Below, in pieces: positions 33,579-39,939 of a stretch of DNA of 64,000 nucleotides. Source of the DNA: Clostridium_AM tanneri (GTDB lineage Bacteria; Bacillota; Clostridia; Clostridiales; Clostridiaceae). The stretch is taken from NCBI RefSeq assembly GCF_033659955.1, contig NZ_JARUJP010000010.1:77618-141617 (forward strand), in the 5' to 3' direction. The notes below the pieces were generated by a model. It saw nothing but the letters and a program-made list of their open reading frames with translations, was not told the origin of the DNA and ran no database searches. Position numbers and translations under genes: made by a program. The first letter of the stretch is position 1. The number at the start of each line of letters is the position of its first letter.

Positions 33579-34688
33579 ATGGATAATATTACAAACCCTT
33601 TATTTAATGGTGAATTAGGTATAGTAGCATTAGAAAGCTGTAGAGAACTTGGAGAAAAAATAAATTACCATATTAGAGAAAAAAGAGATGAAGATAAGTC
33701 CTATTTAATTAAAAGTGAGAACATAAGATTTTCTAATGGTGAAGGAAAAATAAAATTAGAAGAGTCTATAAGAGGAAAAGATGTATACATACTTTGTGAC
33801 GTTGGAAATTATAGTATAGAGTATAAAATGTTTGGTTTTATGAATCACATGGGACCAGATGAACACTTTCAAGATATTAAGAGAACGATTTCTGCAATTA
33901 GAGGAAAGGCAGAAAGAATTACGGTAATAATGCCCCTGCTATATGCATCAAGACAGCACAGAAGAAAAGGAAGAGAATCTCTTGATTGTGCAATGGCTCT
34001 GCAGGAATTAGAAAGGCTAGGAGTACATGAGATAATAACCTTTGATGCTCATGATCCTAATGTTCAAAATGCTATTACACTAACTTCTTTCGAAAATCTG
34101 TATCCTACTTACGATATAGTTAAGACTTTCATAAAGGATGAGGAAGATTTAGAGATAGACAAGAACAAGATGATAGTTATAAGTCCAGATACCGGTGCTA
34201 TGGATAGGGCAATTTACTATTCCAGTGTATTAGGGGTAGACGTAGGCTTATTTTATAAAAGAAGAGATCACTCAAGAGTTGTAAATGGTAAAAATCCTAT
34301 TGTAGAACATGAGTATATGGGAAGAGATGTGGAAGGCTGTGATGTATTAATTGTTGATGATATGATAGCCTCAGGGGAATCTGTATTTGACATTGCCTTA
34401 GAGCTTAAGAAACGTAACGCAAAAAATGTCTATGTAGCAGCTACCTTTGCTTTCTTTACTGAAGGAATAGAAAAGTTTGAGAGATTTTATAGAGAAGGAA
34501 TAATAAAGAGGGTTTATTCAACAAACCTGACTTATATACCTCCACATGTAAAGGAAGCGGAGTGGTTTAAAGAGGTAGATATGTCTTTCTTTATTGCAAT
34601 GGTTGTAAATAAATTGAACTATAATAAATCTATATCTTCCTATTTAGATGCCACTAGGGTTATCGAGGAATTATTAAGTAACAAGTAA
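33579..34688 (+). CDS. divergent ribose-phosphate pyrophosphokinase (Prs-like)
   Basis: A 369-residue paralogue of PRPP synthetase, which makes PRPP from ribose 5-phosphate and ATP. The ATP-site segment MPLLYASRQHRRKGRES parallels PYxxYARQDRK of Prs, ITFDAHDPNVQNA parallels the metal-binding HxxQ region, and VLIVDDMIASGES is the PRPP-binding loop. It is about 50 residues longer than classical Prs, mostly from N-terminal and C-terminal additions. Its position after deoxyribose/ribose salvage genes fits use of ribose 5-phosphate. It has its own upstream region and is not proven to be in the deo operon. It is likely a secondary Prs. Confidence 0.85.
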   Translation: MDNITNPLFNGELGIVALESCRELGEKINYHIREKRDEDKSYLIKSENIRFSNGEGKIKLEESIRGKDVYILCDVGNYSIEYKMFGFMNHMGPDEHFQDIKRTISAIRGKAERITVIMPLLYASRQHRRKGRESLDCAMALQELERLGVHEIITFDAHDPNVQNAITLTSFENLYPTYDIVKTFIKDEEDLEIDKNKMIVISPDTGAMDRAIYYSSVLGVDVGLFYKRRDHSRVVNGKNPIVEHEYMGRDVEGCDVLIVDDMIASGESVFDIALELKKRNAKNVYVAATFAFFTEGIEKFERFYREGIIKRVYSTNLTYIPPHVKEAEWFKEVDMSFFIAMVVNKLNYNKSISSYLDATRVIEELLSNK

Positions 34689-34701
34689 AATGTTGTTTAT
34701 A

Positions 34702-34747
34702 GGGGCTATCTCAAAATGTGTGAAAACATAAGAGAGAAGCCCTTTCT
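34702..34747. terminator. hairpin between convergent genes
   Basis: GGGCT-A-TCTC can pair with GAGA-GA-AGCCC around a 19-base loop; a T-rich segment follows. It resembles, in order and wording, the sequence at 17066-17115 after the TPR gene. Confidence 0.45.
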
Positions 34748-34792
34748 CTGTTTGAAGCTATTATTGAAAAATGGACTTACAGAAAATAAATC

Positions 34793-35902
34793 TTATAAAT
34801 CTAACTCTCTTCTAGGAATTTTAAATTTTATAGACTTCTCTATCTCCTCTAAGGTCAATCTATCCTTTGGGTCTATGAAAAGACAAGTGTAGCCACTTTC
34901 TCCAGCTCTTCCAGTTCTGCCGATACGATGTATATATGACTCTACACTTTCAGGAATATCATAATTGTATATATGACCCACTCCGCTTATATCTAAACCC
35001 CTAGCTGCCACATCTGTAGCTATTAAATATTGAATGTCTGCGTTTCTAAAGGCTTTCATGATTCTTTCACGTTTTGACTGAATTATATCACTATGCAATT
35101 TTTCACAGTTATATCCACGTCTATGTAGAGCCATTTCAAGGTCATCTACTCTTCTTTTAGTTCTGCAGAATATAATAGCCATAAAGGGATTATCCTCATC
35201 TAAAACCTTGCATAAAGCATCTTGCTTTCTTCTGTCTGTAGTTTCAACAACATGCTGCTGAATACTGCTAAGAGTAACTTCTTCTTTTTCTACAGTAACT
35301 GTTAAAGGGTCCTTCATATATCTATAAGCTAATTTTTTAACCTCTGAATTCATAGTGGCAGAGAAACATAGTGTCTGACGCTTTTTGTTAGTCTCTTTTA
35401 TAATAGCTTCTACTTCGTTTTTAAAACCCATTAATAGCATTTGATCTGCTTCATCTAGCACTAAGGTTTTTAATTTAGTAAGATCTACTGTCTTTCTGTC
35501 CAGATGATCTAAAAGTCTACCAGGAGTGGCGATAATTAGGTGAATGCTCCCACTTAGTTTTTTTAGCTGGGAACCTATATCCTTACCACCATAGGCTGCT
35601 AATATATTTATATCTTTAGCCTCCTTAAGTTTCATAGCTTGTTCTGTTATTTGAATAGCTAACTCCCTTGTTGGAGATACAATCAATGCTTGAACTGAGT
35701 TTACTTTAGGTGATATATTTTCAAAAATAGGAATCAAAAAGGCAAGGGTTTTCCCTGTACCAGTTTGTGCCTCTGCTATAACATCTCTTCCTTCTTTAAT
35801 AGGGATGATACTGTCCTGTTGAACTGCTGTTGGTGTAGTAATACCTGTGTGCTTTAGTACGTTTATAATATCTGCACTTATTCCTAATTCGTTAAAATTC
35901 AT
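34793..35902 (-). CDS. DEAD-box ATP-dependent RNA helicase
   Basis: A 369-residue minimal DEAD-box helicase with both RecA domains and almost no C-terminal tail. Motifs are the Q motif (GITTPTAVQQDSI), AEAQTGTGKT, PTRELA, TPGRLLDH, LDEADQML, SATM, and HRIGRTGRAGESG. Such proteins remodel structured RNA during ribosome assembly, decay or cold adaptation. AAAGG precedes the ATG. Without a tail it may act alone or with partners. It is monocistronic; the cold-shock gene lies 1.3 kb away. Confidence 0.95.
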   Translation of the reverse strand: MNFNELGISADIINVLKHTGITTPTAVQQDSIIPIKEGRDVIAEAQTGTGKTLAFLIPIFENISPKVNSVQALIVSPTRELAIQITEQAMKLKEAKDINILAAYGGKDIGSQLKKLSGSIHLIIATPGRLLDHLDRKTVDLTKLKTLVLDEADQMLLMGFKNEVEAIIKETNKKRQTLCFSATMNSEVKKLAYRYMKDPLTVTVEKEEVTLSSIQQHVVETTDRRKQDALCKVLDEDNPFMAIIFCRTKRRVDDLEMALHRRGYNCEKLHSDIIQSKRERIMKAFRNADIQYLIATDVAARGLDISGVGHIYNYDIPESVESYIHRIGRTGRAGESGYTCLFIDPKDRLTLEEIEKSIKFKIPRRELDL

Positions 35903-36249
35903 TTTTTCATACCTTTCATCGTTAATTTATATTTACTTCAACTAAGTAACTTGGCTGTAATTTAATGCTAATAGTTTTATAGTATGGAGGTTCTTATAAG
36001 CCATTAACAGTATTATTATACATTAGAGAGGCAAATATTAATATAGAGGATTAGTAAAAGCTATCAATTTATGAATATTTACATAAGCATTTGAAAATAA
36101 TAACATCATATTGTAGATTATGAATTTTAATATAGAATAAATTTGCATTGCAAGTTTATAGGTATAGTGATACAATATCTTTAATGGTAAAGATAAAGTC
36201 TAAAACATCTTAATGAATACTATAAAATAAATTAATGGTGGTGAAGATT
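35903..36249. other. intergenic region upstream of small ORF
   Basis: About 350 AT-rich bases. A palindrome ATCTTTA-N4-TAAAGAT (36176-36193) lies after a TACAAT-like hexamer and may be an operator for the small ORF. No other gene is visible here. Confidence 0.4.
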
Positions 36250-36402
36250 ATGTTAGCTTGTAATGAAAAAGGTTCTACATTTGGAATGGATTCTAATATG
36301 TATAAAAACATTAAAGGTGAACATAGTATTGCTGCTGTGAGCTGTGTAGTTTTTGGAAGGATTAATATAGAATTAAATATAATTTTAGTTAATAACACCT
36401 AG
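36250..36402 (+). CDS. small hypothetical protein, 50 residues
   Basis: An ATG at 36250, 5 bases after GGTGGTGA, opens a 50-codon frame (MLACNEKGSTFGMDSNMYKN at the start) that ends in TAG inside the arm of a strong terminator. The C-terminal half is hydrophobic (SCVVFGRINIELNIILV) and there are two Cys residues. I do not recognise it. The good ribosome site, a possible operator upstream and an own terminator support a real short transcript. The opposite-strand frame over the same bases lacks a ribosome site. It could also be a regulatory RNA. Confidence 0.5.
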   Translation: MLACNEKGSTFGMDSNMYKNIKGEHSIAAVSCVVFGRINIELNIILVNNT

Positions 36403-36434
36403 AAAGTAGATTGTACTTTCTAGGTGTTTTCTTT
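36392..36434 (+). terminator. strong intrinsic terminator overlapping a stop codon
   Basis: AACACCTAGAAAGTA pairs perfectly with TACTTTCTAGGTGTT around GATTG, then TTCTTTTT. The TAG of the small ORF lies in the first arm. Confidence 0.88.
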
Positions 36435-36492
36435 TTAAAAATTTTGTTGTGAAGCTAATAAATTATATGAAATTACAAGGAGGATTTAACTT

Positions 36493-37038
36493 ATGAATCA
36501 AGGTGAAATTATAATTAAGGGAATACCTGTAAAGGCAAATAGATTGGACAGTGGAGATGTTAATTTACTATTTAAAATAGGTACCTATGATGAAAAGGAA
36601 TCCGTTTGCAGAGTAATTGTTAAAAAGGATTATTGGAAAAATGCATCAACGGGTATGAAGGATGTAAACTACTTTGTCATTAAAGGCAAATTGAAGGCTT
36701 GCGTAAATAGCAAAGGCGTTCCCTTTATAGCTGTAGAGGCATCGTCGATAAAAATATTTAATTTACCAAAGGATAAGGATGGAGAGATAGATTTAAATTA
36801 TGAATTACCAACGGGAACAGATGAGATAATAGATATCTCAAGGATAGTAAATGATAACGAGGACTTATCTGTAAAACGTGCAAAAAACAAGGCAATAAGC
36901 TATATGAAAAATAATAACAAGTTTAATAAGCCAATTACAGTAAGAAAAGAAACTATGGTTATGGTATCAGGTCAGGATCAATATGCAGCAGCGAAGGAGT
37001 TAGGAATAAGTAATGTTCCTGTTACCTATGTAGATTAG
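36493..37038 (+). CDS. hypothetical protein, OB-like N-terminus and ParB-like C-terminal tail
   Basis: A 181-residue protein that I do not firmly recognise. Residues 1-95 are beta-rich and read like an OB fold or single-strand-binding scaffold (RVIVKKDYWKN, NYFVIKGKLKACVNSKGVPF). Residues 120-150 are basic and helical. The last 36 residues (KPITVRKETMVMVSGQDQYA, then KELGISNVPVTYVD) look like the ParB/sulfiredoxin-type motif that normally reads sGhhRl-AA-eLG-vPV. The normal His/Arg of that motif is replaced, so nuclease activity is doubtful. AAGGAGG precedes the ATG. A nucleic-acid role is inference. Confidence 0.7.
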   Translation: MNQGEIIIKGIPVKANRLDSGDVNLLFKIGTYDEKESVCRVIVKKDYWKNASTGMKDVNYFVIKGKLKACVNSKGVPFIAVEASSIKIFNLPKDKDGEIDLNYELPTGTDEIIDISRIVNDNEDLSVKRAKNKAISYMKNNNKFNKPITVRKETMVMVSGQDQYAAAKELGISNVPVTYVD

Positions 37039-37156
37039 TAGAAAAAACCACTTGATTTATATAATAAAGAGTGATATAATATAAAAATCGCTTAAGCAAA
37101 TCGTAATTAATTTTAACACAATTATATTTCAGTTAGTACTTATTAAAAAATAGTAT

Positions 37157-37220
37157 TATAATATCGAAATTTTATTTGTGGATTATTACAAAGAGTTTAA
37201 GAAAAATAAAATTTCGGAGG
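37157..37220 (+). promoter_or_regulatory. csp promoter and leader hairpin abutting the ribosome site
   Basis: TATAAT is at 37157-37162. CGAAATTTTATTT (37165-37177) pairs perfectly with AAATAAAATTTCG (37204-37216), whose last G is the first base of the GGAGG ribosome site (37216-37220). The leader may therefore modulate initiation with temperature. If transcription starts after about 37170, part of the first arm is lost. Confidence 0.5.
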
Positions 37221-37227
37221 TACAGTC

Positions 37228-37425
37228 ATGAAAGGTACAGTTAAATGGTTTAATTCAGAAAAAGGATTTGGATTTATTACAGGAGAAGATGGAAAAGACA
37301 TTTTCGCACACTTTTCTCAAATAAATTCTGATGGATTTAAAACACTTGTAGAAGGTCAAGAAGTTTCTTACGACGTAGTTGAAGGACCAAAAGGACCTCA
37401 AGCAGAAAATATTACAGTTATCTAA
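37228..37425 (+). CDS. cold-shock protein, CspA family
   Basis: A 65-residue single cold-shock domain that binds single-stranded RNA/DNA and melts secondary structure. RNP1 is KGFGFITGEDG and RNP2 is DIFAHFSQI; MKGTVKWFNSEKGFGFI is canonical. The ribosome site GGAGG touches a leader hairpin, suggesting translational control. An intrinsic terminator follows at once, so it is monocistronic. Confidence 0.97.
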   Translation: MKGTVKWFNSEKGFGFITGEDGKDIFAHFSQINSDGFKTLVEGQEVSYDVVEGPKGPQAENITVI

Positions 37426-37440
37426 TTAGTGAATATTTTA

Positions 37441-37474
37441 CCCCTTAAATAATATGATTATTTAAGGGGTTTTT
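37441..37474 (+). terminator. intrinsic terminator after csp
   Basis: CCCCTTAAATAA pairs with TTATTTAAGGGG, followed by TTTTT. Confidence 0.9.
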
Positions 37475-37581
37475 AATTGTTTAGTAATATAATAATGCAG
37501 CTATGCCTCCTGTAGAAGATAGTGCCATAACAGAGATTTATTGAATATAATGATGTTATAGTGCAGCAAGGAGGCTTTATT

Positions 37582-38796
37582 ATGTACAAGATTAACGATA
37601 ACTATTTGAAGTTGCCAGAAGGCTATATTTTTTCAACAATAGCAAAGCAAGTAGCTAGCTTTAAGGAGAAAAATCCTGATAAGAAAGTTATTCACCTGGG
37701 AATTGGTGATATTACTCAGCCCTTAGCACAAAACATCATTAATACATTACATGAAGCCGTTGATGAAATGTCACATATAGAAACTTTCAAAGGATATGGA
37801 CCGGAATTTGGTTATGAGTTTTTACGTGATGCCATCGTAAAGGGGGATTACAAATCTCGAGGAATTGATATTTCAGTAGAGGAGATATTCGTAAGCGACG
37901 GCATAAATTCTGATGCAGGTAATATTCAGGAAATATTTAGTGTAGATAATAAAATTGCTGTTTGTGACCCTGTGTATCCTGTATATATAGATACAAATGC
38001 AATGGCTGGAAGAACGGGAAACTACAATAGAATTACAAAAAGATGGAGCGACGTTATCTATTTGCCATGTACTCCAGATAATGATTTTGTGCCAGAGCTT
38101 CCAAAAGAAAGACCAGACATTATTTATCTTTGTTTGCCTAATAATCCAACAGGCTCAACGCTTACAAAGGAACAGCTGCAACTTTGGGTTGATTATGCTA
38201 ATAGAATAGAGGCTGTTATTATATATGATGCAGCCTATGAGGCGTATATTTCTGAAGATAATATACCTCATTCTATTTATGAATGTGAAGGTTCCAAAAA
38301 CTGTGCTATTGAGCTGAAGAGTTTTTCAAAAAGTGCTGGTTTTACAGGTGTAAGGCTTGGCTATACAGTTGTTCCGAAGGCTTTAAAATGTGGTAGTGTT
38401 TCACTGAATGCACTTTGGGCTAGACGGCATGGAACAAAATACAATGGTGCGCCATATATTATTCAAAGAGCTGGAGCGGCAGTTTACTCTAAAGAGGGAA
38501 GAGAAGAGATAAAAAAGCAAGTGAATTATTATATGAATAATGCAAGGTTAATTCTTAAAGGATTAAAGTTAGCAGGTTATTCTGCCTATGGTGGTGTAAA
38601 CGCACCTTATATTTGGTGGAAAATACCAAAAAACATAACCTCCTGGGAGTTTTTCTACTACCTATTAGAAAATGCCAATATTGTAGGTACACCAGGAATT
38701 GGATTTGGTCCACAGGGAGAAGGATATTTCCGCCTTACTGCCTTCGGTACTTATGAAAATACCTTAGATGCCATGGAAAGAATCAAGAAACTTTAA
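37582..38796 (+). CDS. dapL: LL-diaminopimelate aminotransferase
   Basis: A 404-residue PLP enzyme that converts tetrahydrodipicolinate directly to LL-diaminopimelate, for lysine and peptidoglycan synthesis. The N-terminus (INDNYLKLPEGYIFSTIAKQ) is typical of DapL. The PLP Lys is in SFSKSAGFTGVRLGY, and CLPNNPTGS and YDAAYEAYI are class-I/II aminotransferase motifs. The frame opens at a GTG at 37561, but AAGGAGG lies inside that extension and points to the ATG at 37582. It stands alone, away from other dap genes. Confidence 0.95.
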   Translation: MYKINDNYLKLPEGYIFSTIAKQVASFKEKNPDKKVIHLGIGDITQPLAQNIINTLHEAVDEMSHIETFKGYGPEFGYEFLRDAIVKGDYKSRGIDISVEEIFVSDGINSDAGNIQEIFSVDNKIAVCDPVYPVYIDTNAMAGRTGNYNRITKRWSDVIYLPCTPDNDFVPELPKERPDIIYLCLPNNPTGSTLTKEQLQLWVDYANRIEAVIIYDAAYEAYISEDNIPHSIYECEGSKNCAIELKSFSKSAGFTGVRLGYTVVPKALKCGSVSLNALWARRHGTKYNGAPYIIQRAGAAVYSKEGREEIKKQVNYYMNNARLILKGLKLAGYSAYGGVNAPYIWWKIPKNITSWEFFYYLLENANIVGTPGIGFGPQGEGYFRLTAFGTYENTLDAMERIKKL

Positions 38797-38811
38797 AAGA
38801 ATACAGTTCCA

Positions 38812-38847
38812 AAGGTCAATACTTAATAAAACTTGAGCATTGGCCTT
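38812..38847 (+). terminator. degenerate GCCAATGCTTA-family hairpin, copy 4
   Basis: AAGGTCAATACTTA can pair with TGAGCATTGGCCTT with two G-U pairs and one A-C mismatch. The T-run is poor. It lies after dapL. Confidence 0.5.
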
Positions 38848-38957
38848 AAATTTTCTATGAAAAAATGTTAAGAAGCTTTTTAGATTATAGCAAAAAATTA
38901 CACCTATTTATGATAAAATATAATAATTATAAAGTATAAGAAAAAAGAGGGGATAAT

Positions 38958-39749
38958 ATGATATTTTATTTTTCTGGAACGGGGAATTCACTGCAAGTAG
39001 CCAAAAGCATTGCGGAAGATAACGATGATAGGCTAATATCTATAGCAGCAGAAATGAACAAAAAAGATGCTGACTTCAACTATACTCTAAAGGATAATGA
39101 AGTTATAGGCTTTGTATATCCAGTGTACGCTTGGGCACCACCGAAGATGGTTATTGAGCTTATTGAAAAACTAAAATTTAATAATTATAAAGATAACTAT
39201 ATTTTTTCTGTAGCAACCTGTGGGGCAAATATAGGAAACACTATGAAGGTTTTAGGTGATGCCTTAGAGAAAAAGAATTTAAATTTAAATAGTGGCTTTT
39301 CTATTGAAATGCCTAACAACTACATTATCATGGGTAATGTTGACTCAAAGGAAATAGAGAAGAAAAAGCTTTTAGCTGCAGAAGAAAGCTTAAAAAACAT
39401 AAACAAAGTTATAAAGGAAAGAAAGAAGAATGTCTTTCAAATTACTAAGGGAGCTATGCCAGGTCTTTTAACCGGTGTTATCAATCCTCTATTTGCTAAA
39501 GGTGCTGCTAATACTAAAAAGTTTTATGCAAAGGATAATTGCACAGGCTGTGGTATTTGCGAAAGTGTATGTAACTGCAAAACTATAAAGGTAGAGGGAA
39601 AACCTAAATGGGGAAAAGTCTGTACTCAATGCCTAGCCTGTATTCACCTTTGTCCAGTTGGAGCTATTCAATATGGTAAAGGTACAGAGAGTAAGGGGAG
39701 ATACAAAAATCCTAATATTACTGTAGAGGAAATGAAGGTAAATAGTTAA
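38958..39749 (+). CDS. EFR1-type flavodoxin-ferredoxin protein
   Basis: A 263-residue electron carrier. Residues 1-150 form a flavodoxin fold (FYFSGTGNSLQVAK, PVYAWAPPKMV). Residues 185-245 hold two 4Fe-4S clusters with motifs CTGCGICESVCNC and CTQCLACIHLCP. This EFR1 arrangement is frequent in clostridia, and the partner and substrate are unknown. It probably moves electrons in the cytoplasm. GAGGGGATAAT precedes the ATG. It is monocistronic and ends at its own family terminator. Confidence 0.92.
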   Translation: MIFYFSGTGNSLQVAKSIAEDNDDRLISIAAEMNKKDADFNYTLKDNEVIGFVYPVYAWAPPKMVIELIEKLKFNNYKDNYIFSVATCGANIGNTMKVLGDALEKKNLNLNSGFSIEMPNNYIIMGNVDSKEIEKKKLLAAEESLKNINKVIKERKKNVFQITKGAMPGLLTGVINPLFAKGAANTKKFYAKDNCTGCGICESVCNCKTIKVEGKPKWGKVCTQCLACIHLCPVGAIQYGKGTESKGRYKNPNITVEEMKVNS

Positions 39750-39788
39750 TGGGATTGTAATTAAGTATATTTAATATACTGTATGGAG

Positions 39789-39820
39789 AACCAATGCTTA
39801 ATAAGACTAAGCATTGGTTT
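39789..39820 (+). terminator. intrinsic terminator, GCCAATGCTTA family copy 5
   Basis: AACCAATGCTTA pairs perfectly with TAAGCATTGGTT. The AACC/GGTT ends are a compensatory change from AGCC/GGCT in the other copies. Confidence 0.8.
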
Positions 39821-39865
39821 ACTGTTTCTGAATATAATAGACATAAAATCAAAATAAAAATGCAC

Positions 39866-39906
39866 TTTGACTTTCTTTGACCTTTGTATTATTATTTAAT
39901 TATAGA
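39866..39906 (+). promoter_or_regulatory. CtsR operator and clpB promoter
   Basis: TTTGACT-TTC-TTTGACC (39866-39882) is the reverse complement of the CtsR heptad repeat (RGTCAAA-NAN-RGTCAAA). The second heptad supplies the -35 TTGACC; TATAGA (39901-39906) is a plausible -10 at 18 bases. Heat stress would release CtsR. Confidence 0.85.
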
Positions 39907-39939
39907 TTAAAAATAATAGCAGGAGAGGAGAAGCTGAAT

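Noticed and set aside
36210..36398. 62-residue minus-strand frame opposite the 50-residue small ORF
   Set aside because: No ribosome site; the plus-strand frame has one and ends at a matching terminator.
39877..39939. 21-residue N-terminal extension of ClpB
   Set aside because: It would start inside the CtsR operator/promoter; the ATG at 39940 has the ribosome site.
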